In this document: in pieces, positions 24,476-33,029 of the stretch | Position numbering within the stretch: position 1 is the first letter of the stretch | Layout: each line of letters begins with the position of its first letter | NCBI GenBank assembly: GCA_025058055.1 | Contig: JANXEU010000001.1 | Span: 1 to 45,069 of the forward strand | Length of the DNA: 45,069 bases | Direction of reading: 5' to 3' | From: Candidatus Calditenuaceae archaeon | GTDB taxonomy: Archaea > Thermoproteota > Nitrososphaeria_A > Caldarchaeales > Calditenuaceae | Notes under the pieces: model-generated | Databases searched by the model: none | What the model was told of the DNA's origin: nothing | Seen by the model: only the letters and a program-made list of their open reading frames with translations | Program-made: the position numbers and the translations under genes

Positions 24476-24970
24476 CCTTAAATTAAATGATGTTCGTAAT
24501 AAGCATTAATATCTAAAAAGTGAGATTGTGTCACATGACCCCTTTGATTATCTCTTAGAATTCAACAGGATAAAACTCTGAAATTGGGCCGCATCACTTT
24601 TTCTCTTTCGCCTTGGCTACCACTTCCCTAACCTCCTCTTCCAATCTCAAGGGCCTCCAAGTTCTTGATTCAACTGTAGCATCAGCATGAGGCTGAATTG
24701 GTCTGTACCGGGTCGGGGTTCTCGCCCTTCGTTGAGCTTAAGGACTCCTCCATAAGGAGGTCGTTCTCGGTTCCCCGCCTCCGCCCCGCTCACTCCTCTG
24801 AGATCTATTAAGGGAACGAACGCTTCTACTTTCCACGTCGATCGAATTATTTTCAGCGAGTCTATGTTATAGATGTCTATGTGTTGTATTTATGGGGTTT
24901 TTGTTTAATGCATGTGGCTAAACATATTTTTCGTGAACATTAATTAGAATAACAAATATCAGCGTGTCGA
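24476..24970. other. Intergenic region of ~495 bases, partly AT-rich
   Basis: Between acs and the oxidase operon there is no intact gene. Its centre holds a decayed TnpB-like tail, listed separately. Bases 24476-24590 and 24867-24965 are AT-rich compared with the coding DNA, with several TTAATA/TTTAAT boxes that may hold the acs promoter. I see no direct repeats marking an insertion. Confidence 0.6.
24594..24866 (-). pseudogene. Decayed C-terminus of a TnpB-like (IS200/IS605) protein
   Basis: Read on the minus strand, one frame from 24866 gives an open stretch that includes VPLIDLRGVSGAEAGNR and GGVLKLNEGREPRP, then stops (GGP-stop). A second frame takes over near 24710 with RPIQPHADATVESRTWRPLR and runs to a TGA at 24594-24596 after EEEVREVVAKAKEKK. 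The NEGR/NEAG-P-R wording and the Gly/Glu-rich tail recall the C-terminal tails of archaeal IS605-family TnpB proteins (from memory, not searched). No catalytic RuvC motifs or zinc ribbon remain, so only the tail survives, and a frameshift breaks it. It could also be a fragment of another gene. Confidence 0.35.
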
Positions 24971-27301
24971 TCATATCAAGTAAAACAACGGGAACAGGAA
25001 CACCCACACTATGTCTACGAAGTGCCAGTAGTATCCGAAGTACTCGATCGCCTCCCAATTCTCCTTCCCGTAGAAGCCCTTAATTGATCTAGAGACTAGG
25101 TAAGCTAACGCGAGCAACCCTGCTGTGACGTGTGCTCCGTGTACGCCTGTTGTAAGGAAGAAAGTCGATGCAGGCAATGAGCTTCCGAACGTAACACCAT
25201 GGTGGAGTAGCTCGGACCACTCGTTGTACTTGTTGAAAAGGAAGAGCAATCCCAAGGCTATCGTTCCTCCAAGGAAGCCTGTTGTAAGTCCCCTTTTATC
25301 GGCCCTCGCTGATGCTAAGGCTAGAACGACCGTGAGGCTACTGGTCAGGAGAACGAAGGTGTTGACGGCTCCGTGCCAGACGTCAAGCATGGTTCCCGGC
25401 GCGGGCCAAGAGCTTGAGGCAGACCTGACGTACAGGTAGGAGGAGATGAGTATACCGAACAGGGCTATTTCGGAGGCTATGAAAGTCCACCAGCCCAGCT
25501 TGACCCTGTCAACCTTCTCAAAGGGCCATCGCTCCCCGATCGAGTCCTCATGAGAGACAAACCTCTCCCTTCCCCACCCGACGACGCTGATCGCGAGAAT
25601 AACAAGACCGACAGGTAGCAACAGAGGGTGAACCGTCAGACCTGCGAGCGCGAGGAACGATCCCAAGCTGACCGCGAACGGATATGGAGATAGGTGGGTC
25701 TCGTGATGGTGGTGAGCTGCGCCATTGGTGGAGATGAAGGACAGCTTGCCGTCTGCAAAGGTCGGTATTCCGGGGAAGTTGTGGGGCGGAGGCGGTGACT
25801 CGGTCGCCCACTCGAGGGTGAAGGCCCCCCATGGGTTATTTCCAGCCGGTGGGCCGTTCCTCAAGCTCCAAAGCAGGTTCCAGAACATTATCAGGAACGA
25901 GAGTCCGAAGATGAGACCTCCCATCGTAGCCAGCTGATGCCAGAAGAGCAGATCCGTCTGATAGATGGGTACCCTCCTTGGAGTCTCCCATGCGATGAAC
26001 AGCGGGAAGTAGAGGAGGTTATATCCTATCATTGAGACAACGAAGTGTGCTCTCCCTAACCTCTCGTCGAACCTCCTTCCAGTCATCTTGGGGTACCAGT
26101 AGTAAATTCCAGCCAGCAAACCAAGCAGCCCTCCTCCGACCATCGTGTAGTGGAAATGCGCCACAACGAAGTAGGTCCCCCTTAGGATGTAATCGAGCGC
26201 GTTGGATCCCAGGAAGACGCCCGTAATGCCTCCGACGATGAAGACCATTATCGACCCCAATGCAAAGAGAAATGGCGTGCTGATCTGAATCCTCGCCTTT
26301 ACGAGGGAGTAGATGAAGGACAGGATTATCGCGTCGAAGGGGATGGAAATCGCTATGGTCGTAATCGTGAATACCCTTCTGACGTCCTGACTGATGCCGG
26401 TGTTGAACATGTGATGCCCCCATACTAAGAAGCTCAAGACCGCGACGATGACCATCGCGATCATCACGGCCGTTCTGCCATAGATGTGCCTCTTCGTGGA
26501 TGCCTGTATGACCTCTGCAATCGCTCCGATACCAGGGAACAGAACGATGTAGACCTCGGGATGACCGAAGAACCAGAAGATGTGATCCCAAAGCAACGCA
26601 CCACCCTCTGGCGAAGTGAAGTAAACCGTGCCGAGCAACCTGTCAGATACGAGGATGACCACCCCGGCCAGCAGCGACGGGAAAGCGTAGAGCATCATGA
26701 GCACGGTCAGGAGGATGGAGAACGTGAACATGGGCAGTTTGTTAATCGTCAAACCTTGAGCCCTCGACCTAAAGATCGTCACGACGAAGTTGAACGTTGA
26801 AGCAGTCACGGACGCGATGAGGAGCGCAAGTCCGAGACCTCCGGTGTTGACTCCCACATAGGGCGAGAACTGGCTCGTGGTAAGCGGTGCGTAGAGCGTC
26901 CATCCCGCGTCGATCGTACTGTCTTGGAAGAACGAGATGATGGAGAGGATGCCACCGAAGAGGTAGAGCCAGTAGCTCAGCGCGTTCAACCTCGGGAAGG
27001 CTAGATCCCTCGCACCAATCTGCAAAGGCACGACGTAGTTCGCGAGAGCGAAACCCAGTGGCGAGATCACGAAGAGAACCATGATCAGGCCGTGCATTGT
27101 GACAGCTTGGTTGAACTTCTGAGCGTTCAGGAAGTTAAGTGTGGGATCCGTTAGCTGGAAGCGGAAGAGCAGCGCCAACATCCCTCCCACTATGAGGAAG
27201 TAGATCGCCGTGACTAAGTAGAGGATACCTACGTCCTTGTGGTTGGTTGTCATTAGCCAGCGCTTAATCGATGATGTCGGTGGCAGAGGATCGTTTGTCA
27301 C
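24971..27301 (-). CDS. coxAC: Heme-copper oxidase, fused subunits I and III
   Basis: 776 residues from a GTG at 27301 that overlaps the coxB stop as GTGA. A longer reading upstream would lie wholly within coxB. Subunit I part (~1-530): AVTMHGLIM (low-spin haem His), FWFFGHPEVYIVLFPGIG (CuB His and cross-linked Tyr), WGHHMFNTG (two CuB His) and VVAHFHYTMVGG (haem a3 and haem a His). Subunit III follows a linker with a His-rich AHHHHETH: WPFEKVDRVKLGWWTFIASE, GVHGAHVTAGLLAL and YYWHFVDIVWVFLFPLFY. It is the terminal O2 reductase and proton pump, about 18-19 membrane spans. Fusion of I and III is known in some archaea and bacteria. The A-type HPEVY motif is intact. Confidence 0.95.
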   Translation of the reverse strand: MTNDPLPPTSSIKRWLMTTNHKDVGILYLVTAIYFLIVGGMLALLFRFQLTDPTLNFLNAQKFNQAVTMHGLIMVLFVISPLGFALANYVVPLQIGARDLAFPRLNALSYWLYLFGGILSIISFFQDSTIDAGWTLYAPLTTSQFSPYVGVNTGGLGLALLIASVTASTFNFVVTIFRSRAQGLTINKLPMFTFSILLTVLMMLYAFPSLLAGVVILVSDRLLGTVYFTSPEGGALLWDHIFWFFGHPEVYIVLFPGIGAIAEVIQASTKRHIYGRTAVMIAMVIVAVLSFLVWGHHMFNTGISQDVRRVFTITTIAISIPFDAIILSFIYSLVKARIQISTPFLFALGSIMVFIVGGITGVFLGSNALDYILRGTYFVVAHFHYTMVGGGLLGLLAGIYYWYPKMTGRRFDERLGRAHFVVSMIGYNLLYFPLFIAWETPRRVPIYQTDLLFWHQLATMGGLIFGLSFLIMFWNLLWSLRNGPPAGNNPWGAFTLEWATESPPPPHNFPGIPTFADGKLSFISTNGAAHHHHETHLSPYPFAVSLGSFLALAGLTVHPLLLPVGLVILAISVVGWGRERFVSHEDSIGERWPFEKVDRVKLGWWTFIASEIALFGILISSYLYVRSASSSWPAPGTMLDVWHGAVNTFVLLTSSLTVVLALASARADKRGLTTGFLGGTIALGLLFLFNKYNEWSELLHHGVTFGSSLPASTFFLTTGVHGAHVTAGLLALAYLVSRSIKGFYGKENWEAIEYFGYYWHFVDIVWVFLFPLFYLI

Positions 27302-27936
27302 TTCGCTCCACCTCCTTGAGATCCATACCACCGATCGAACTCCGAAGGCTCCATAACCACGAGTTTGCCGAGCATTACGCCGTGCCCTGTTCCGCAAAGC
27401 TCGAAGCACCTGATCTCATAAATATTCGGGACGCGAACCTCTGTCCAATAATAGTTGATCTTACCAGGTATCGCGTCTATGCCTATGCCGAGCTCCAATA
27501 TTCCGAACTTGTGAAAGACGTCTCTGCTGGTCACGATGAACTTCACCGGTCTGTTAGCAGGTATCCTACCCTCGCCCAGCACAACTAGGCCGTTCGGGTA
27601 AGCGAACTCCCAGCCCCATTGAAAGGCTGTCACCCTGATCTCAAACGCATCTCGAGGAGGAGACTCAAGGTACTCCAATGTGGAGAACGTCCCAATGATC
27701 AGCGAGAGCACTACAACAGAGCTCAGGAACAGCGATATCATAAGCTTCGCCGGAAACCCTTGCCGAGGAGGAAGCTCACCTAAGCTGACCTCTCCCTCCA
27801 CCGGCTTGTCCTCACGGGTTCTGTAGCGGAACAGATTGTAAAGGAGATATGTTCCGACCACTATGCCTACGATGGTTCCCAGCGTCAAGAACAGATTGAA
27901 CAGCCCGTAAACGGCCTCGGCCGAGGTCGAGACCAT
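27298..27936 (-). CDS. coxB: Heme-copper oxidase subunit II
   Basis: 212 residues. Two N-terminal membrane spans (~10-33 and ~67-90) are followed by a periplasmic-facing cupredoxin domain. The aromatic electron-entry loop is FQWGWEFAYPNG. The CuA ligands are CFELCGTGHGVM, plus the upstream His in DVFHKFGI. The CuA cysteine pair means it accepts electrons from a soluble donor such as a blue copper protein or cytochrome c rather than directly from quinol. First gene of a two-gene operon with coxAC; a TATA-like box lies 30 bases upstream of the ATG. Confidence 0.95.
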   Translation of the reverse strand: MVSTSAEAVYGLFNLFLTLGTIVGIVVGTYLLYNLFRYRTREDKPVEGEVSLGELPPRQGFPAKLMISLFLSSVVVLSLIIGTFSTLEYLESPPRDAFEIRVTAFQWGWEFAYPNGLVVLGEGRIPANRPVKFIVTSRDVFHKFGILELGIGIDAIPGKINYYWTEVRVPNIYEIRCFELCGTGHGVMLGKLVVMEPSEFDRWYGSQGGGAK

Positions 27937-27961
27937 GTCTGTACAATTTGCTTCGCCTCAT

Positions 27962-27971
27962 GAAATAAATG
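27962..27971 (-). promoter_or_regulatory. TATA-like box for the oxidase operon
   Basis: The minus strand reads CATTTATTTC, centred about 30 bases before the coxB ATG at 27936. Confidence 0.5.
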
Positions 27972-28081
27972 TGATGGCACGTAGCCTACTCGAGTGCTGC
28001 CGACCCTTCAAGTGCGGAAAGGTGGACACCGACGCGCGTAAGGGCACTCGACTCAACTCCTCAACCGCTGGCAGCGGGCAT

Positions 28082-28462
28082 TCAGGTCTGATACTCTGCA
28101 CTTTGTCCACCCCTCGACGAGGAGATAATCCACTCTTCAATAAGCGTGCAGCCTATCGGACTGACACTCTGATTTGGCCCGCAGTTTTGATTGAAGGGGC
28201 AGAGCGGACACGGCGAACCGAAGAGGGCCGAGGGATTGAACCTCTTTATCTGAGGAACGAGCTTCATCGTCCACCTGTCGTTGGCTAGTATCCTGACCCT
28301 CTTCACCAGCCCTTTCTTCTCCAACTTGATAGCGATCCTAGACCCGTCTCTGCTGGACACGCCCAGCTCGTGCCAAAGCTCAGATTGGAGTATCCCCTCT
28401 CCCCGCTCAAGCAAGAGCTTTATCGCTTGCTCTTCTAGCTTCGAGATCTTCGACGGCTGCAT
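28082..28462 (-). CDS. RPC34/RPC39-like winged-helix protein with [4Fe-4S] cysteine set
   Basis: 126 residues. The winged-helix domain (~1-70: EEQAIKLLLERGEGILQSEL, DGSRIAIKLEKKGLVKRV) is followed by CPLCPFNQNC and a distal SPIGC with LIEEW. The four cysteines (85, 88, 94, 105) and the terminal I-x-P-x-x-C...W pattern match the iron-sulfur extension of eukaryotic RNA polymerase III subunit RPC34/RPC39. Orthologues have been described in Crenarchaeota and Thaumarchaeota, where they may bind polymerase and TFB. ATG start at 28462. AT-rich boxes lie at 28476-28485 and 28491-28500. A generic MarR/Lrp-type regulator of the neighbouring oxidase operon is the alternative, but the cysteine spacing argues for RPC34. 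Confidence 0.82.
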   Translation of the reverse strand: MQPSKISKLEEQAIKLLLERGEGILQSELWHELGVSSRDGSRIAIKLEKKGLVKRVRILANDRWTMKLVPQIKRFNPSALFGSPCPLCPFNQNCGPNQSVSPIGCTLIEEWIISSSRGGQSAEYQT

Positions 28463-28501
28463 GAACCCCCTAACCCATTAAATCAGACGGGCGGTATTTA
28501 T

Positions 28502-28517
28502 GCGATGACGCCATCGC
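28502..28517 (-). terminator. Short GC hairpin between carB and the RPC34 gene
   Basis: The sequence gcgatg-acgc-catcgc forms a perfect 6-bp stem with a 4-base loop, about 25 bases after the carB stop. It is followed on the minus strand by ATAAATACC rather than a T run, so it may be a weak terminator, an RNA-stability element, or chance. Confidence 0.25.
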
Positions 28518-28541
28518 CAAAACGATTGCCTTCAGGAAGAT

Positions 28542-31500
28542 TCAGGGCCTCCTCAGCCCCTTGAGGTAAGCTGCGTGGAGCTCGTTAAGCGACCTGACTT
28601 CCCAAAGGCCCTCGCTGAGCCACTTCAGCACGCTCAGGGCCGAGTTAAGCGCTTGGAAGGTGGTGAAATAGGGTATGCCGGTTATCACGGCCCCGCGCCG
28701 AATGAGGTAACCAAGCCTGTCTCTCTCACCGGCCCTCAGCTTCCTCACGTCCACGATAAGACCAACGTTCAGATCTCTGAAAGTTAACGCAGCATCTATC
28801 TCGTGACTCCATCCTGAATGATCGACCTCGATGACTTCTTTGTCGTGCTCGATGACTCCACCTTCCGTTATCAAGCAAACGTCCATCCCGATTGACTTGA
28901 GCGACTCGATCGCATACAGGCCCTCGTTAATGGATTCTTCGCTGACCGCCACCAGAACTCTTACTCCTCTTCTGATCGGGTTGTTGGCAGCGAGCTGTGC
29001 CTTCCAGTACGCCTCCTCAAAAGTCGCACCTATACCCATGCACTCACCAGTCGACTTCATCCTTGGTTCCAGTATTGGATCAACGCCTGGAAGCTTCGCG
29101 AATGAGAAGACTGATTCCTTTACCGCGACATAGGGGGGGTTGGTCTCCTCCGTGATCCCGAGTTCGGTGAGCTTGCACCCGAGCATGACTTTGGTCGCAA
29201 CCTTCACGAGAGGCACACCGATCGCTTTGCCAACGAAAGGTATCGTCCTAGAGGCCCTCGGGTTGGCCTCCAAGACGTATACTTCATCACCAATAACCGC
29301 GTACTGGACGTTCAGGAATCCCACCACGCCCAGCTCTAGGGCTAAACGTTTGGTGTAGTCCCTGATCCTATTCAACGCCTTCGTGGAGAGGTTCCGAGGA
29401 GGAATGATCATGGCGGCGTCGCCGCTGTGAACGCCCGCCAGCTCTACGTGCTCCAGTATGCCGCATATGAACACCGATTCACCGTCGGAGATGGCGTCCA
29501 CGTCCACCTCAACCGCCGGATAGAGGTACTTGTCTATCAGTACGGGCCTCTCCTCGGTCACCTCAAGCGCCACTCCGATTAACTTGATCAGCTCCTCCCT
29601 GTTCCAGACGATCCCCATGCCCCTCCCACCGAGGACGTAAGAAGGCCTGACCAAGATCGGGTATCCCAGCGACTCGGCGACCTCAATCGCTTCATTCAAG
29701 CTCTTCGCGGTCCCACCTTCAGGCTGAGGTATCCCCAGTTTGAGGAGTAGTTCCCTGAACCTCTTTCTGTCCTCACAGATGTCGATGCTTTCGGAGCTGG
29801 TACCGAGGATTCGCACTCCCGCTTCAGCTAGTCTCTTGGCAAGCTTCAGCGGCGTCTGTCCTCCGAGCTGCACGATTACACCCTCTGGCCTCTCTCGATC
29901 GATCACGTTCATCACGTCCTCGAACGTCAGAGGCTCGAAATACAGCCGAGACGATACATCGAAGTCGGTGCTTACTGTCTCAGGGTTGTTGTTGATCACA
30001 ATCGATTCGATGCCCTCCTGCCTAAGCGCCAGCGACGCGTGAACCGAACAGTAGTCGAATTCTATCCCCTGACCTATTCTGATCGGTCCGGATCCGATGA
30101 TCAGCACCCTCCTCTTACCATCGCTCACTCTGGCCTCGTCGGTGTCTTCATACGTCGAGTAGTAGTACGGGGTCACTGCCTCGAACTCTCCAGCACAGGT
30201 GTCGACCATCTTGTAGACTGGTGTTACGCCGAGTGACTTCCTCAATCTCCTCACTTCTTCCTCAGTAGCGCCCAACAAAACAGCTAACTGTCGGTCTGAG
30301 AACCCCATTCGCTTCGCTCTCCGAAGCGTCTCCGTGAAGGCGGGTGAGCTGGGTTGTAAGCTCTTGAGCTCTTTCTCCATCTCGACGATCCTCTTGATAC
30401 CGTTAAGGAACCACTTGTCGATGCGGGTGAGCCTGTGTATCTCATCGACCTGCATCCCGAGTAGCATCGCCTCCCTAATCGCGAATATTCGCTCCCAAGT
30501 CGGTCTAACCAGCAACTCTCTCACTTGGTCTAGGGTCCTGATCGTGTCACGTGCATCCGCACCGAGTCCGTATCTGTTTATCTCCAGCGAACGGATCGCT
30601 TTCTGGAGCGCCTCCTCGAAAGTCCTGCCTATCCCCATCGCCTCCCCGGTCGATTTCATCATTGTGCCGATGACAGCGTCGAGGTCATCGAAGACGTCCA
30701 CGGGCCACCTCGGTATCTTGACAACGACGTAGTCGACCGTCGGCTCCATAGCGGCCGTTATGGTCCCAACGACCTTGTTCGGGATCTCGTCGAGCCTGTA
30801 GCCCAGCGCGATCTTCGCGGCGGTACGGGCTATAGGGTAGCCGGTGGCCTTCGAGGCGAGGGCCGAGCTCCTGCTGACCCTGGGGTTCACCTCTATCACG
30901 GTGTACTCGAACATCTCGGGGTTGACGCCGAACTGGATGTTGCAAGCCCCCATTATCCCAATCGCCCTGACTACCTTGAACGCGACCCTCCTCAGGACGT
31001 GGAACTCCTCGTCGGTGAGCGTCTGGGTGGGCGCGACGACGATGCTCTCTCCGGTGTGGATCCCGAGCGGGTCTAGGTTCTCCATCGGACAGACGCAGAC
31101 GCAGTTGTCCGCGGAGTCCCGCAGGATCTCGAGCTCGTACTCCTTCCAGCCCTCGAGGTACTCGTCGACCGCGACCCTCCCGTTCATGCTGACCATCAAC
31201 CCCGTGCTGACGAGCCTCCTCAGCTCCTCGTCGTTTCGCGCGACGCCGGAGCCCGTCCCGCCCAGCGCGTAGCTGGCCCTGCAGAGTACCGGGTATCCGC
31301 CGAGCTCCCTCACCGCCTCCTTCGCCTCCTCGAGGCTCGAGACCTCGATCGATCTGGGTATCGGCTCGCCGATCGACCTGATCAGCTCGTGGAAGAGCCT
31401 CCTGTCCTCGGCCTTCTTGATCGCCTCGACCGGCGTCCCTATCACTTTGGTCCCTACCTCGTCGAGGACCCCGGCCTCCTTCAGCCTTACGGCTAAGTTC

Positions 31501-31787
31501 AGGCCCGTCTGTCCTCCCATCGTCGGCAGCAGTGCATCCGGCCTCTCCTTCCTCAGGATCCTCGCGACCGTCTCGACGTCGAGAGGCTCCACGTAAACGA
31601 CGTCGGCGATCTCATGGTCGGTCTGGATGGTCGCAGGGTTCGAGTTGACGAGTATCACCTTGACGCCGTCCTCTCTCAACGCGAGGCACGCTTGAGACCC
31701 CGAGTAATCGAACTCCGCCGCCTGCCCGATCACTATAGGGCCGGAGCCGATCACTAGGACGCTGCTGACCCAGTCGAGCTTCGGCAT
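28542..31787 (-). CDS. carB: Carbamoyl-phosphate synthase large subunit
   Basis: 1081 residues with two homologous ATP-grasp halves plus the C-terminal MGS-like allosteric domain, as expected (~1070). It makes carbamoyl phosphate from bicarbonate, ATP and ammonia supplied by CarA, feeding arginine and pyrimidine synthesis. The first half opens with VLVIGSGPIVIGQAAEFDYS, and the second with VLIIGSGPIRIGQGIEFDYC. YALGGTGSG and YVLGGRGMG are the ATP-grasp glycine loops. The ATG at 31787 shares one base with the carA TGA (TGATG), so the pair is coupled. The N-terminal third (~30,740-31,790) is visibly richer in G+C than the rest; see findings. Confidence 0.97.
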   Translation of the reverse strand: MPKLDWVSSVLVIGSGPIVIGQAAEFDYSGSQACLALREDGVKVILVNSNPATIQTDHEIADVVYVEPLDVETVARILRKERPDALLPTMGGQTGLNLAVRLKEAGVLDEVGTKVIGTPVEAIKKAEDRRLFHELIRSIGEPIPRSIEVSSLEEAKEAVRELGGYPVLCRASYALGGTGSGVARNDEELRRLVSTGLMVSMNGRVAVDEYLEGWKEYELEILRDSADNCVCVCPMENLDPLGIHTGESIVVAPTQTLTDEEFHVLRRVAFKVVRAIGIMGACNIQFGVNPEMFEYTVIEVNPRVSRSSALASKATGYPIARTAAKIALGYRLDEIPNKVVGTITAAMEPTVDYVVVKIPRWPVDVFDDLDAVIGTMMKSTGEAMGIGRTFEEALQKAIRSLEINRYGLGADARDTIRTLDQVRELLVRPTWERIFAIREAMLLGMQVDEIHRLTRIDKWFLNGIKRIVEMEKELKSLQPSSPAFTETLRRAKRMGFSDRQLAVLLGATEEEVRRLRKSLGVTPVYKMVDTCAGEFEAVTPYYYSTYEDTDEARVSDGKRRVLIIGSGPIRIGQGIEFDYCSVHASLALRQEGIESIVINNNPETVSTDFDVSSRLYFEPLTFEDVMNVIDRERPEGVIVQLGGQTPLKLAKRLAEAGVRILGTSSESIDICEDRKRFRELLLKLGIPQPEGGTAKSLNEAIEVAESLGYPILVRPSYVLGGRGMGIVWNREELIKLIGVALEVTEERPVLIDKYLYPAVEVDVDAISDGESVFICGILEHVELAGVHSGDAAMIIPPRNLSTKALNRIRDYTKRLALELGVVGFLNVQYAVIGDEVYVLEANPRASRTIPFVGKAIGVPLVKVATKVMLGCKLTELGITEETNPPYVAVKESVFSFAKLPGVDPILEPRMKSTGECMGIGATFEEAYWKAQLAANNPIRRGVRVLVAVSEESINEGLYAIESLKSIGMDVCLITEGGVIEHDKEVIEVDHSGWSHEIDAALTFRDLNVGLIVDVRKLRAGERDRLGYLIRRGAVITGIPYFTTFQALNSALSVLKWLSEGLWEVRSLNELHAAYLKGLRRP

Positions 31788-32860
31788 CAGAGCATCACCA
31801 AGAACTCGTCGAAGATCCCGGCCCCGTCAGAGGGCCCAGGACGGCCCTCGGGATGATACTGCGTCGACAGAACGCTCAGATCCTCGTGCTCCAACCCCTC
31901 CACGGTGCCGTCATTGAGGCTGACTTGCCTTATCAGAAGGCCTTTGCTCTCGAACCTCCTTGGGTCGACCGCGTAGCCGTGATTCTGAAGGGTGATGTGA
32001 ACTCTTCCAGTCTTGAGGTCCTTCACGGGGTGGTTGGTCCCTCTGTGACCGAACTTCATCTTGTACGTGGTACATCCGAACGCGAGTGATATCAGTTGAT
32101 GTCCCAAGCAGACCCCCATCACCGGCACTTTGCCGATTAGCTTTCTGACGGTCTCGATCGCGTAACCCAGCACCGCAGGGTCGCCGGGTCCGTTCGAGAT
32201 TACCACACCATCGGGGTCCCAACCGAGGATCTCCTCGGCTGAAGTCCAAGCTGGGAATCTAACCACCGTCACTCCTTTCTCCAGGAGCTTCCTGACGATC
32301 CCGAGCTTCACTCCGCAATCAAGCAGCGCGACAGTCTTCCTTCCTTTCCCCAACAACTCAACTCTGCTGCATGAAGTCTCCCTCACCAGATCCACCTCAT
32401 ATCTCCAGGATGCCAACCTTCTCCTCACCGATTCGACGTCCACTGACTCTATGTCACCACACACTAACGCGGCTGGCACTGTTCCGTGCTCCCTGATTGC
32501 AACGGTCAAGGCCCTAGTATCGACGCCTTCGATGCCGACGACTCCGTACTCCCTCAGTAAGTCGGATAACTTTCCCTTGCTCTTTGAATTTGATGGATGT
32601 TCGCACGCGTCCCTGACTACAACCCCCTCCGCCCAGATCCTATCGGATTCCAGCTCTCCCGTCCAGACACCGTAGTTCCCGATGTGAGTGTAGGTGAAGA
32701 GCACTATCTGCCCGTTGTAGGACGGGTCTGAGAGCGTCTCCTCGTAACCGCTGAGCGAGGTCGTGAAGACAAGCTCCCCCAGAGCTTCGCCTTCAACGCC
32801 GATCGACCTGCCCCGTATCAGCGCCCCAGTCGCGAGAAGTAGCAGGCCTTCCGACATCAT
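31787..32860 (-). CDS. carA: Carbamoyl-phosphate synthase small (glutaminase) subunit
   Basis: 357 residues. It hydrolyses glutamine and passes ammonia to CarB. The N-terminal domain has the SGYEETLSDPSYNGQIV signature. The class I amidotransferase domain has GVCLGHQLISLAFG (catalytic Cys) and QYHPEGRPGP (catalytic His/Glu). The start ATG at 32860 follows a TATA-like box by 24 bases. The carA-carB order and overlap are standard. Downstream aspartate carbamoyltransferase is not present. Confidence 0.96.
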   Translation of the reverse strand: MMSEGLLLLATGALIRGRSIGVEGEALGELVFTTSLSGYEETLSDPSYNGQIVLFTYTHIGNYGVWTGELESDRIWAEGVVVRDACEHPSNSKSKGKLSDLLREYGVVGIEGVDTRALTVAIREHGTVPAALVCGDIESVDVESVRRRLASWRYEVDLVRETSCSRVELLGKGRKTVALLDCGVKLGIVRKLLEKGVTVVRFPAWTSAEEILGWDPDGVVISNGPGDPAVLGYAIETVRKLIGKVPVMGVCLGHQLISLAFGCTTYKMKFGHRGTNHPVKDLKTGRVHITLQNHGYAVDPRRFESKGLLIRQVSLNDGTVEGLEHEDLSVLSTQYHPEGRPGPSDGAGIFDEFLVML

Positions 32861-32878
32861 AGCCCTTTACGAGTTCCA

Positions 32879-32889
32879 CTAAAAATAAC
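32879..32889 (-). promoter_or_regulatory. TATA-like box for the carAB operon
   Basis: The minus strand reads GTTATTTTTAG, centred about 24 bases before the carA ATG at 32860. Confidence 0.5.
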
Positions 32890-33029
32890 TTGAGTTGAAA
32901 GCCTGTGAAACGTTGAAAAGGTGATGACGGGACAAAGTTATAACCCGAGGATCTCATCCGAGACGAACCTCACAACGGACGATAGCTAAGTCTTCGAGCG
33001 TTCTGAAAGCGGAATGGCGTTGTCTCAGC

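Noticed and set aside
27302-27409. Longer N-terminus for the oxidase I+III fusion
   Set aside because: The extra residues are Arg-rich and lie antiparallel to nothing conserved, wholly inside coxB. The GTG at 27301 overlapping the coxB stop is a better start.
32921-32970. C/D box small RNA candidate (gtgatga at 32921-32927)
   Set aside because: A C-box match is present, but no proper CTGA D-box or C'/D' pair follows; only CCGA variants are seen.
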